A stretch of DNA of 42,578 nt, from NCBI RefSeq assembly GCF_004348545.1, contig NZ_SMKL01000053.1, positions 1-42,578 on the forward strand, given 5' to 3'. The stretch comes from Jiangella ureilytica (GTDB taxonomy: Bacteria; Actinomycetota; Actinomycetes; Jiangellales; Jiangellaceae). The number at the start of each line of letters is the position of its first letter. Within the stretch, counting starts at the first letter, position 1. Below are positions 15,988-23,932 of this stretch, piece after piece. Both the position numbers and the translations under genes were made by a program. The notes under the pieces were generated by a model. It ran no database searches and was not told the DNA's origin. It saw only the letters and a list, made by a program, of their open reading frames with translations.

Positions 15988-17315
15988 GGGCTCACGTTCC
16001 GTTCGATCCAGGCGGCGGAGTGCTCGGGGGCGCCCGTCGGTGTCGTGTGCCCACGCGGTTCGGACAGCACGTGCAGCTCCACCTCGCTCGCCACGCTACG
16101 CGTCAGCGTGACGTCATCGTGGTACGAGACGCCCTGCGCCGCGACGGCGCCGTAGATCAGCACGTCCAGCGTGGCCGCGTCGGCCGGCGCCACCGCGCTG
16201 ACGGACACATCCTCCCAGGTGCTGCTCGCCGCGGGCGCCACGAACTCGTAGCCGACGCGGGTGCCGGAAGCGTTGAAGAACTCCAGGAACATCGTCGCCG
16301 GCGTGCCGGACTCGGTGTACACCCAGCTCGTCGCCGTGTACTGCGACCCGGGAACGGCCGGCAACCGCGGCGTGCGCACCCCGACCGCCGTGCCGCTCGC
16401 GTTCTCCACCCGCAGGCTGCCCGTCCCCGTGTGCGCCTGGGTGGTGCTCGGCCCCGCGGTCTGCGTCTTGGGCAGCGGGTCCAGCGTCCACGGCGCCGGC
16501 CAGCCACCGGTCAGGTCCTCGAACGACGGGTTCACGATCCCGGCCACGGGGAAGCCGGTGACCGCGGCGGCGCTGAGCGCCCGGGCGGCCTCGATCGCGG
16601 AGTCGGTCCCGACGCGCACGTCGCGGTCGCCGATGACGATGTACACCGGCCGTCCGACCAGCGGATCGAGGTGCGCCGCCAGGCTCAGCTCGTCGACGAA
16701 CGGCACCGACGCGGCGGTCGCGAACTCGCTCACCTGGCGCAGGTCCGTCACCGGCGCGTACCCCACGGCGCACGCCACGCGCGGGTCGAACGCCGCGTAG
16801 CGCAGCGCCAGGAAGCCGCCGCGAGAGGTCCCGGCGACGGCGATGCGCTCGGCGTCGACCAGCTCCTCGTCGATCAGATGGTCGAGCACCTGCTTGAGCC
16901 GGGTGTTGAAGTCAGCGACGAAGTCGTGCTCGTCGACCGCGAGCTCCGCCCAGCCCGGCAACCCCTCGGACCTGCCCGGATACAGGTGACCGCCGTGGCA
17001 GGGCGGGTCGATGGAGACGCAGAGGTAGTTCGCCGGCGGTTCCACCAGGATCGTGCCGGCCTGCAGGTGGCTGCTCGTGAGCGCCCGGTCGATCGTCAGG
17101 GACAGGATGACCAGCGTGGGCGCGGGCGCCGACGGGATGGTGCCGAGCAGCCCGTACTCCACGTCGCCCGCCGGCCCCGGGGCGATCCCGTAGACGACGG
17201 AGAACGGCGCCGCCTGGGCCGGGCCGGCGGTGCTGGTCAGGGCGCCGGCCGTGCCGGCGGCCACGAACGACGCCGCGGTGCCCTTGAGCACGGTGCGCCT
17301 GGAGAGATTCGTCAT
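15984..17315 (-). CDS. Tat-exported alpha/beta hydrolase with an inserted jelly-roll domain
   Basis: 443 aa. A twin-arginine signal (LSRRTVLKGTAASFVAAGTAGAL) is followed by an alpha/beta-hydrolase fold: SIDPPCHGGH oxyanion region, nucleophile elbow GTSRGG (Ser164), acid VIGDRDVRV (Asp232), and the His in EPRGHTTP (His423) near the C-terminus. Between Asp and His, residues about 258-405 are a beta-sandwich, starting NPSFEDLTGGWPAPWTLD and ending VSYHDDVTLT. It resembles carbohydrate-binding modules and is shared with the two upstream genes. The likely role is as a secreted glycan esterase or related hydrolase. ATG at 17315 has AGGAGG upstream. Confidence 0.85.
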   Translation of the reverse strand: MTNLSRRTVLKGTAASFVAAGTAGALTSTAGPAQAAPFSVVYGIAPGPAGDVEYGLLGTIPSAPAPTLVILSLTIDRALTSSHLQAGTILVEPPANYLCVSIDPPCHGGHLYPGRSEGLPGWAELAVDEHDFVADFNTRLKQVLDHLIDEELVDAERIAVAGTSRGGFLALRYAAFDPRVACAVGYAPVTDLRQVSEFATAASVPFVDELSLAAHLDPLVGRPVYIVIGDRDVRVGTDSAIEAARALSAAAVTGFPVAGIVNPSFEDLTGGWPAPWTLDPLPKTQTAGPSTTQAHTGTGSLRVENASGTAVGVRTPRLPAVPGSQYTATSWVYTESGTPATMFLEFFNASGTRVGYEFVAPAASSTWEDVSVSAVAPADAATLDVLIYGAVAAQGVSYHDDVTLTRSVASEVELHVLSEPRGHTTPTGAPEHSAAWIERNVSP

Positions 17316-17327
17316 GTCCCGGTCCTC

Positions 17328-19400
17328 CTACACGAGGTAGATGGCGCTGAGCTTGATGGACGTGTTCGCGGTGCCGGCGAAGACGCCGCGGATCCGGATC
17401 CGCTCCGGCGGCGCGGCCGTGCCCGGCCAGGTCACCGGCGTGCGGAAGCCGTCGGTCGAGACGACGGCGGTGTCCGTCCCGGAGTAGCCGGCCAGCGGCG
17501 TCAGCCGGTCGTCGAGCAGTTCCAGCCGCAGCGTCGCGTCCGTGCCGAGCCCTTCGACGTTGACGAAGACGTCCGGCGCCTCCGTGCGGGCGCCGATGTC
17601 GATCGGAGCGGTCAGGAACTCGCTGGTGATCTCCGGCAGCTGGTAGTCGCCGGCGCCCTTGGCGCGCAGGTCGACGACGAGGTCGCCGAACCGGTCCTTC
17701 GGCAGCACGGCGATGCCGACGCCGCCCCGCCCGGCCCGCGGCTCGGGGTCGTCGCTGGTGCGGGGGTCCCAGGCGCCGTAGTAGACGAACGTCTCGTCGC
17801 CGAGGTGCTCGAACCCCTGGCCCTGCAGCACGCCGCCGGCGTCCCAGTCGACCGGCGTCACGGCGATGTCGTCGTGGTAGGACACCCCGGCCGCCGCCGT
17901 CGTGCCCCACACCATGACGTCGAGGGTCGCCGTCCCGGCGGGCGCGGTCTCGGTCACCGTGACCCGCTGCCAGGTCCCGCTCGCGGCCGGCTGGACGAAC
18001 GTCCAGCCGATCCGGGTGCCGGCGGCGTTGAAGAACTCCAGGAACAGCTGCGACGGCGTCCCGCTCTCGGTCAGCACCCACATCGACGCCGTGTACGGCC
18101 CGCCCGGCTGCGCCGGCAGCCGCGGGGAGCGCACGCCGATGGGTGTGCCGGCGACGTTCTGCACCCGCAGGCTGCGGGTGCCGCTGTGCGCCTGCGCGGT
18201 GCTGCTCGACGCGGTCTGGCCCCGCGGCGGCAGGTCCAGCGTCCACCCCGCCGGCCAGCCGCCGGAGAGGTCCTCGAACGACGGGTTGGCGACGGTGACC
18301 GGCGGGACCAGCCCGCTCCGGGACAGGAACGTGAACTCGTGCGCCGGCTCGCGGAAGTTCACCCCGTCGTTGCTGATGACGAAGCCGAGGTCGATGCCGA
18401 TGTCGTCCCAGTCGGCGGCGCCGTGCCAGCGGCCCACGGTGCCGATCAGCACGTTGCCCCGGTTCCAGACGCTGACGCCCTCGTGCTGCTGCTCGCCCTC
18501 CAGGCTGCGACCGGCGCCGAGCAGCGTGTGCTGGGCGGTGCGGGCGAAGGCCATGACGTTCGTCTGCGACCAGGTGACGAAGTCGCCGGAGATCCAGCCG
18601 CGGGCCACCCGGCCGTGGTAAGGCCGCACCGACGGGTTCCCGTTCTGCCCGGACAGGTGGTAGTTGCCCTCCCACCGGTACAGGCCGCCGACCCGCTCGG
18701 CGTGCAGCGCCGGGATGACCGGGTCGCTCTCCTCCAGCATGAAGTCGACCGGCGTGATGGGGGTCAGCGAGGTCCAGCTGAGCCCGTCCGGGCTGGCGAA
18801 CAGCGCCAGCGTGCCGTGGTTGTTGCCCCGGTTGTCCCAGTAGACGTGTGCCGCCATCTTGTAGCGCAGGTCCGGGTCGGGGTCGTCCGGCTCGTACAGC
18901 ACCTTGACGTTGAGGACGCCGATGCCGGGGTCCATCGCCACCAGGTTGTTGGCGGTGTTGCCGCGGTATGTCACCAGGCCGAGGTCCGGCTTGGTCCAGG
19001 TCACGCCGTCGGTGCTCTCGGCGTAGGCGACCTTCCACCACTCGGGGCTGCCACCGAGCTCGTTGCGCTCGTCGCCCACCGCGCAGTACCACATGCGGTA
19101 GACGCCGCCGACCTCGATCACCGAGCCGTAGAACTGCGCCGCCCACGAGTCCGGCTCCCCCGGCCCGCCGCGCGGGACGACCGGGTTCGCCGGGTGCTTG
19201 ACCGGCGTGCGCATCTGGACCTCGAGGTTCTGCACGAACGGAATCGACACCTGGTCGAATGCGAAGAGCGTGATCTCGCCGCCCGGCCCCGAGGTGGCCG
19301 CCACCTCGGTGCTCTCGGCGGATCGGACGCCGGCCAGCGCGAGGCCGCCTGCGGCGGCGCCGGCCAGTCCGGCCCGGCGGGTGAATCGCATGGGCTCCAT
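17328..19400 (-). CDS. Tat-exported beta-propeller glycoside-hydrolase-like protein with inserted jelly-roll domain (second copy)
   Basis: About 690 aa. Tat signal MRFTRRAGLAGAAAGG, then propeller-type repeats: KHPANPVVPRG, GVYRMWYCAV, VAYAESTDGVTWTKPDLGL, GTLALFASPDGLSW, HEGVSVWNRGNVLIG, FVISNDGVNFREPAHE. These resemble GH32/GH43-like five-bladed propellers. Residues about 370-515 are the jelly-roll (NPSFEDLSGGWPAGWTLD to VSYHDDIAVT), after which the propeller resumes at VLQGQGFEHLGDETFVYYG. The ATG at 19400 is preferred for the Tat signal; an in-frame GTG at 19409 and ATG at 19391 are alternatives. It is a close paralog of the upstream gene, separated by 14 bp. Enzymatic specificity is unknown. 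Confidence 0.75.
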   Translation of the reverse strand: MEPMRFTRRAGLAGAAAGGLALAGVRSAESTEVAATSGPGGEITLFAFDQVSIPFVQNLEVQMRTPVKHPANPVVPRGGPGEPDSWAAQFYGSVIEVGGVYRMWYCAVGDERNELGGSPEWWKVAYAESTDGVTWTKPDLGLVTYRGNTANNLVAMDPGIGVLNVKVLYEPDDPDPDLRYKMAAHVYWDNRGNNHGTLALFASPDGLSWTSLTPITPVDFMLEESDPVIPALHAERVGGLYRWEGNYHLSGQNGNPSVRPYHGRVARGWISGDFVTWSQTNVMAFARTAQHTLLGAGRSLEGEQQHEGVSVWNRGNVLIGTVGRWHGAADWDDIGIDLGFVISNDGVNFREPAHEFTFLSRSGLVPPVTVANPSFEDLSGGWPAGWTLDLPPRGQTASSSTAQAHSGTRSLRVQNVAGTPIGVRSPRLPAQPGGPYTASMWVLTESGTPSQLFLEFFNAAGTRIGWTFVQPAASGTWQRVTVTETAPAGTATLDVMVWGTTAAAGVSYHDDIAVTPVDWDAGGVLQGQGFEHLGDETFVYYGAWDPRTSDDPEPRAGRGGVGIAVLPKDRFGDLVVDLRAKGAGDYQLPEITSEFLTAPIDIGARTEAPDVFVNVEGLGTDATLRLELLDDRLTPLAGYSGTDTAVVSTDGFRTPVTWPGTAAPPERIRIRGVFAGTANTSIKLSAIYLV

Positions 19401-19414
19401 CGCGGCCACCGCCC

Positions 19415-21523
19415 TCAGTCCACGTAGATCGCGCTGAGTTTGATGTCGGTGTTCTGCTCCCCGTCGAAGTAGCCGCGGAGGCGGACCTTCTCCGGGACCC
19501 GGCCGCGGCCCCAGGACAGCGGTGTGCGGAACCCGTCGGTGCTGACGATCGCGGCGTCGGCCCCGGAGTAGCCGGGGATCGGGACGAAGTCGTGCGTCAG
19601 CAGCTCGAACCGCAGCGTCGCGCCGTCGCCCAGGCCCTCGGCGTTGACGTGGAACCTCGGCCGCCGGTGCCGCGCGCCCAGCACGATGGTCGCCGTGATG
19701 AACTCGCTGGTGACCTCCGGGATCTGGTAGTCGCCCTCGCCCTCGGCGCGCAGGTCGACGGTCAGGTCGCCGAACCGGTCCTTCGGCAGGACGGCGATGC
19801 CGACGCCGCCGCGGGGCGGCAGCGGCACGCCGGGGATGTTCACCCGCGGGTCCCAGGTGCCGTAGTAGACGAACGTCTCGTCGCCGATGTTCTCGAAGCC
19901 CTGGCCCTGGATGACGCCGCCGCGGTCCCAGTCCGGCTCACCCTCGCCGGACCCGGGCCAGCTGACGGCGACGTCGTCGTGGAAGGACACGCCGGCCGTC
20001 GCCGTGGCGCCGTAGACCATCACGTTCAGGCTGGCGGTGCCGGCCGGCGCGGTCGCCGTGAGCGTCACCTCGGCCCAGTCGTCCGACGCGCCGGGCTGGA
20101 CGGAGTGGTTGGCCAGCCGACGGCCGCTGCCGTCGAAGAACTCCAGGTACAGCTGGGCCGTGGCGCCGGATTCTGTGAGCGCCCACATCGAAACGGTGTA
20201 CTCGACGCCCTCGTCGGCCGGCAGCTTCGCCGTGCGCACGCCGACGGACGTGCCGGCCGCGTTCTCGACCCGGAGGCTGGTGGCGCCGGTGCGGGCCCGT
20301 TCGGTGCTGGCGGCAGCGGTCTGCGCCCGGTTCGCGTCGAGCGTCCAGCCGGTGGGCCAGCCGTCGTCGTCGAGGTCCTCGAACGACGGGTTCGGCACCA
20401 GCGCCGGTGGCGCGCCGTCGCCGCCGCGCGGGATGAATGTCCACTCGTGCGCCGGCTCGCGGAAGCTCAGGCCGTCGTTGCTGACCAGCAAGCCCAGGTC
20501 GATGGTGACGTTCTGCCAGCTCATGTCGCCGTGCCAGCGGCCGACCACGCCGAGCAGGACGTTGCCGCGGTTCCACACGGCGATGCCCTCGTGCTGCTGC
20601 TCGCCGTCGAGGCTGCGGCCCGGGCCCAGCAGCGTGTGCTGCTGGTGCCGGATCCAGCTCAACGTGCTGGTCTGCTGCCACTGGGCGAAGTCGCCGGACT
20701 CCCAGGTGCGCCCGACCCGCCCGTGCACCGGCCGGACCGCGCCGATGCCGTTCTGGCCGCTGGCGTAGTAGGTGTCCTGCCACTTGTACAGGCCGCCGAC
20801 CGGCTCGGCGTGGAACGCCGGCAGCAACAGCTCGTCGGCGACCATCTCGGCGTCGACCGGCGCGATGTCGGTGAGCGACGTCCAGGTCAGGCCGTCCGGG
20901 CTGGCGTAGACCGCGAGTGTCCCGTGCCGGTTGCCCCTGTTCTGCCAGTAGACGTGGCAGCCCATCTTGTAGCGGCGGCTGGGGTGGTCGTCGGGCTCGT
21001 AGAGCACCTTGAGGTTCAGCACGCCGATCGGCGGGTCCATCCGGACCAGGTTGTTGTGCGTGCTGCCGCGGAACTCGACCAGGCCGAGGTCGGGCTTGGT
21101 CCAGGTGACGCCGTCGGTGCTCTCGGCGTAGGCCACCCGCCACAGTGCGGACGTGCTGCCGGTGTGCTCCGCGCGCTCCTCGGCACTGACGGCGCAGTAC
21201 CACATGCGGTACACGTCGCCGACCTTGATCACCGAGCCGTAGAACTGCACCGCCCACGAGTCCACGGCGCCGGCGCCGCCGCGCGGGACCACCGGGTTGG
21301 CCGGATGCTTGATCGGGCTGCGCATCTCCAGCTTGAGGTTCTGCACCGACGGGATCGACACCTGGTCGAACGCGAACAGTGTCAGCTCGTCCAGGTCGTC
21401 GGTCCAGTGCACCTCCGTGGCCGACGCGGTCGTGCCGGCGAGGGTCCCGGCGCCGGCCAGGGTGAGGCCGCCCGCCACCGCCCCGGCCAGCCCTGCGCGC
21501 CGGGAGAACCTGATCTCGTCCAT
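19415..21523 (-). CDS. Tat-exported beta-propeller glycoside-hydrolase-like protein with inserted jelly-roll domain (first gene of operon)
   Basis: 702 aa, Tat signal IRFSRRAGLAGAVAGGLTLAG. It has the same propeller blocks as its downstream paralog (IKHPANPVVPRGG, VYRMWYCAVS, AYAESTDGVTWTKPDLGL, HEGIAVWNRGNVLLG, LLVSNDGLSFREPAHEW). The inserted beta-sandwich is at about 375-521 (NPSFEDLDDDGWPTGWTLD to VSFHDDVAVS), and the propeller resumes at VIQGQGFENIGDETFVYYGTWDPR. ATG at 21523 has AGGAG ten bases upstream. The gene heads an eight-gene operon ending with the P450 redox chain. Tandem duplication is the obvious origin of the pair; the extracellular site of action is inferred from the signal. 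Confidence 0.75.
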   Translation of the reverse strand: MDEIRFSRRAGLAGAVAGGLTLAGAGTLAGTTASATEVHWTDDLDELTLFAFDQVSIPSVQNLKLEMRSPIKHPANPVVPRGGAGAVDSWAVQFYGSVIKVGDVYRMWYCAVSAEERAEHTGSTSALWRVAYAESTDGVTWTKPDLGLVEFRGSTHNNLVRMDPPIGVLNLKVLYEPDDHPSRRYKMGCHVYWQNRGNRHGTLAVYASPDGLTWTSLTDIAPVDAEMVADELLLPAFHAEPVGGLYKWQDTYYASGQNGIGAVRPVHGRVGRTWESGDFAQWQQTSTLSWIRHQQHTLLGPGRSLDGEQQHEGIAVWNRGNVLLGVVGRWHGDMSWQNVTIDLGLLVSNDGLSFREPAHEWTFIPRGGDGAPPALVPNPSFEDLDDDGWPTGWTLDANRAQTAAASTERARTGATSLRVENAAGTSVGVRTAKLPADEGVEYTVSMWALTESGATAQLYLEFFDGSGRRLANHSVQPGASDDWAEVTLTATAPAGTASLNVMVYGATATAGVSFHDDVAVSWPGSGEGEPDWDRGGVIQGQGFENIGDETFVYYGTWDPRVNIPGVPLPPRGGVGIAVLPKDRFGDLTVDLRAEGEGDYQIPEVTSEFITATIVLGARHRRPRFHVNAEGLGDGATLRFELLTHDFVPIPGYSGADAAIVSTDGFRTPLSWGRGRVPEKVRLRGYFDGEQNTDIKLSAIYVD

Positions 21524-21571
21524 CGACTGTCTCCTGTTCGTCGAACCGGACATCGCGGGAAAGGTGGCACG

Positions 21572-21600
21572 AGAATTCATGGAAGCTGGTTCCATGTCAA
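21572..21600 (-). promoter_or_regulatory. Operator-promoter of the propeller-to-P450 operon
   Basis: On the minus strand TTGACA (21600-21595) is followed after 17 bp by AATTCT (21577-21572). The spacer is the palindrome ATGGAA-GCTGG-TTCCAT (21579-21595, read on plus), the best-conserved site of the set with identical half-sites on both sides. Confidence 0.7.
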
Positions 21601-21658
21601 GAGCGTTCACGGCGCCCGCCAAGGTCGGCGGTGGTCCCGCATCTGGCCGATTGCGGTG

Positions 21659-21687
21659 TTGACATGGCACCGGATTCCATATCTGAT
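21659..21687 (+). promoter_or_regulatory. Operator-promoter of the dehydratase operon, probably leaderless
   Basis: TTGACA (21659-21664) is fused to ATGGCA-CCGGA-TTCCAT (21664-21680); a -10 candidate TCTGAT lies at 21682-21687. Transcription would start at about 21694, the A of the dehydratase ATG. No Shine-Dalgarno precedes that ATG, which agrees with a leaderless mRNA. Confidence 0.65.
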
Positions 21688-21693
21688 GACGAC

Positions 21694-22914
21694 ATGCGCA
21701 TCACCGAGGTCGGCCCGGTCCTGCTCACCGGGCCCTCGAGCAACGACCCGTGGATCACCTTCGCCAAGCGGCTGCGGACGGCAGCGTTCGTCGAGATCCG
21801 CACCGACGCCGGCCTGACCGGCATCGGCGAGACCTACGCGGGCTACTTCGGGCCCGAGCTGGTCGGCCCGGTGGTCGACTACGTCCGGCCGATCCTCGTC
21901 GGGGCCGACACGACCGACCCGCGCGAGCTGACCGCCAGGATGCGGCGCTCGCTGACCTACATCGCCCGGGTCGGCGCCGGCGCGGCCGTCATCTCCGCCG
22001 TCGAGGCGGCACTGTGGGACCTGGCGGGCAAGGCCGAGGGCGTACCGGTGCACCAGTTGCTCGGCGGCGCGCGGTACGACCGGCTGCCCGCGTACGCCAC
22101 CGGCGGCCCGTCGCCGTGGCCCCCGGAGCAGCTCAAGCGCAAGCTGGACCGGTACCTCGAGCTCGGCTTCACCGCGGTGAAGGTCGCGTCCGGCTACCTC
22201 GACCAGGCCGCGCGCACCCCAGTTCCGTCGCCGCGGGGCCCCGAGGGTGCCGCCCAGGTCGAGGTGGAGAAGGTGGAGATGCTGCGGGCGCAGGCCGGCC
22301 CGGACGTCGGCATCATGCTCGACGGCCACATGGGCCACCGCGGCGACCGGGACCGCTGGGACCTGACGACGGCCACGGCCGTGCTCACCGCGCTCGGGCC
22401 GTACGGCCTGACGTTCTTCGAGGAGCCGCTGCCCTACCTCGACCCCGGCGAGTACGCCGAGCTGACCCGGGTGTCGCCGGTCCCGGTGGCCGGCGGTGAG
22501 CAGCTGAGCAGCTACGACGAGTTCCGGCTGTGGATGGATCGGGACGCGTTCGCGGTCGCCCAACCGGACGCGTCGTGGCTCGGGCCGTCCGAGTTCGTCG
22601 ACGTGGGCCGGCTGGCCGCGCGGCGCGGCGCGATGGTCGCCTCGCACGCGTGGAGCGCCGGGGCGGGGGTCATGCAGAACATCCACGCGGCGTTCGCGTC
22701 GCCGTCGGCGCTGATCGTGGAGATCCCGCCGGATGCCGGCGAGCTGCACACGCTGCTCTGGGGCGACAACCTCGTGATCGAGGACGGCCACGTGCTGCGG
22801 CCCGACGCGCCGGGGCTGGGGGTCACGCTGACCGACGAGGTCAAGGAGCGGTTCCCGTTCCGCCCCGGCATGGAGGAGTTCGCCAGCGTGCCGGGCAAGC
22901 GGCTGCGGAGCTGA
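21694..22914 (+). CDS. Mandelate racemase/enolase-superfamily sugar-acid dehydratase
   Basis: 406-aa enolase-superfamily protein. An N-terminal capping domain (RITEVGPVLL, FVEIRTDAGLTGIGE) precedes the barrel. The barrel carries GFTAVKVASG (Lys163), metal ligands in IMLDGHMGH (Asp210), FFEEPLP (Glu243/244) and VAGGEQ (Glu269), then VAQPDAS (Asp292) and the general acid/base His318 in VASHAWS. The Asp-His dyad places it in the mandelate-racemase subgroup (galactonate, gluconate, fuconate or related dehydratases). ATG at 21694 is chosen because the superfamily fold starts there and the promoter predicts a leaderless message. It is the first gene of a three-gene operon and differs clearly from the rhamnonate dehydratase at 31501. 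Confidence 0.88.
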   Translation: MRITEVGPVLLTGPSSNDPWITFAKRLRTAAFVEIRTDAGLTGIGETYAGYFGPELVGPVVDYVRPILVGADTTDPRELTARMRRSLTYIARVGAGAAVISAVEAALWDLAGKAEGVPVHQLLGGARYDRLPAYATGGPSPWPPEQLKRKLDRYLELGFTAVKVASGYLDQAARTPVPSPRGPEGAAQVEVEKVEMLRAQAGPDVGIMLDGHMGHRGDRDRWDLTTATAVLTALGPYGLTFFEEPLPYLDPGEYAELTRVSPVPVAGGEQLSSYDEFRLWMDRDAFAVAQPDASWLGPSEFVDVGRLAARRGAMVASHAWSAGAGVMQNIHAAFASPSALIVEIPPDAGELHTLLWGDNLVIEDGHVLRPDAPGLGVTLTDEVKERFPFRPGMEEFASVPGKRLRS

Positions 22915-22918
22915 GCCG

Positions 22919-23932
22919 ATGAGCGAGCACATCGTCGTGGCCCAGCCGGTCGACGACGCCGGCCTGCGACGGGTGCGCGAGCTGGCCGGCGACGCCCGGG
23001 TCGACGTCGTCGCGCCGTACGGGCCCGGCGAGCGGCTGCCGGCCGCGCTGACCACCGCCACCGTCCTCTTCGCCGACCAGTGCCCGGCCGGAGCCGAGGA
23101 GCTGACGCGGCTGCGTTGGCTGCAGCTCGGCTCGGCCGGGTACGCCCAGCTGGCCGGTGCGCAGCTGCGGCCCGGCGTCGCCGTCGCCAATGCCAGCGGC
23201 GTGAACGACATCCCGATCGCCGAGTGGTGCCTGCTGATGATGCTGACGTTCCGGCGGCGGCTGCCCACGATCCTGGCCGAGCAGCGGTCCCGGCGCTGGA
23301 ACCGGGCCGCCGCGTTCCAGGCCGAGCTGCGCGGCCTCCGCGTGGGCTTCGCCGGCTACGGCAACGTCGGCCAGGAGTCGGCCCGGCTGGCCCGGGCGGC
23401 CGGTCTGGAGATCTGGACGCTGACCCGGTCGGCGCCTGGGCCCCGGGCCGGCCGGTACGACCCGCTGGACCGGCCGGAGCCGGACTGGCCGGTGCCGAAC
23501 CGGGCGTTCGGCTACGACCGGCGGGCCGAGTTCTACGCCGGGCTGGACTACCTGGTCGTCGCGGTGCCGGCGGCGTCGTCGACACAGGGGCTGATTGACG
23601 CCGCGGCGCTGGCCGCGCTGCCGCCGCACGCGGTGCTGCTGAACCCGGCCCGGGCGCACGTGGTCGACGAGCGGGCACTGCGCGACGCGCTGGCCACCGG
23701 CGCCATCGCCGGCGCGGCCCTCGACACCCATTACCGCTCGCCGCTGGCCGCCGACGACCCGGTGTGGGACCTGCCGAACACGGTCATCACGCCGCACATC
23801 TCCGGCTCCACCGGCAGCACGCACTTCGTCGCCCGGCTGTGGGACCTGTTCGGCCGCAACCTCGCCCGCCACCTCGCGGGCCGGCCGCTGCTCAACCTGA
23901 TCGACCCGGCGGACCTCGAGCTGGGCCGGTGA
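22919..23932 (+). CDS. D-2-hydroxyacid dehydrogenase family protein with Ser at the catalytic Glu position
   Basis: 337 aa. Active-site loop LGSAGYAQLAG and ASGVNDIPIAEW, dinucleotide motif GYGNVG (146-151), catalytic Arg245 (NPARAH) and His293 (TPHISGSTGS). The Glu expected 29 residues after the Arg is Ser274 (HYRSP); the paralog at 29160 has HYREP there. This may mean altered chemistry or reduced dehydrogenase activity. GGAG precedes the ATG, 4 bp after the dehydratase stop. It likely acts on the keto acid made by the preceding dehydratase, but this is inference. Confidence 0.88.
   Translation: MSEHIVVAQPVDDAGLRRVRELAGDARVDVVAPYGPGERLPAALTTATVLFADQCPAGAEELTRLRWLQLGSAGYAQLAGAQLRPGVAVANASGVNDIPIAEWCLLMMLTFRRRLPTILAEQRSRRWNRAAAFQAELRGLRVGFAGYGNVGQESARLARAAGLEIWTLTRSAPGPRAGRYDPLDRPEPDWPVPNRAFGYDRRAEFYAGLDYLVVAVPAASSTQGLIDAAALAALPPHAVLLNPARAHVVDERALRDALATGAIAGAALDTHYRSPLAADDPVWDLPNTVITPHISGSTGSTHFVARLWDLFGRNLARHLAGRPLLNLIDPADLELGR

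Noticed and set aside
16020-19427. Very long open frame on the plus strand opposite the hydrolase and propeller genes
   Set aside because: It is a by-product of high GC at third codon positions. The translation is Arg/Gly/His-rich with no fold or motif, while the minus strand carries Tat signals and recognisable domains.
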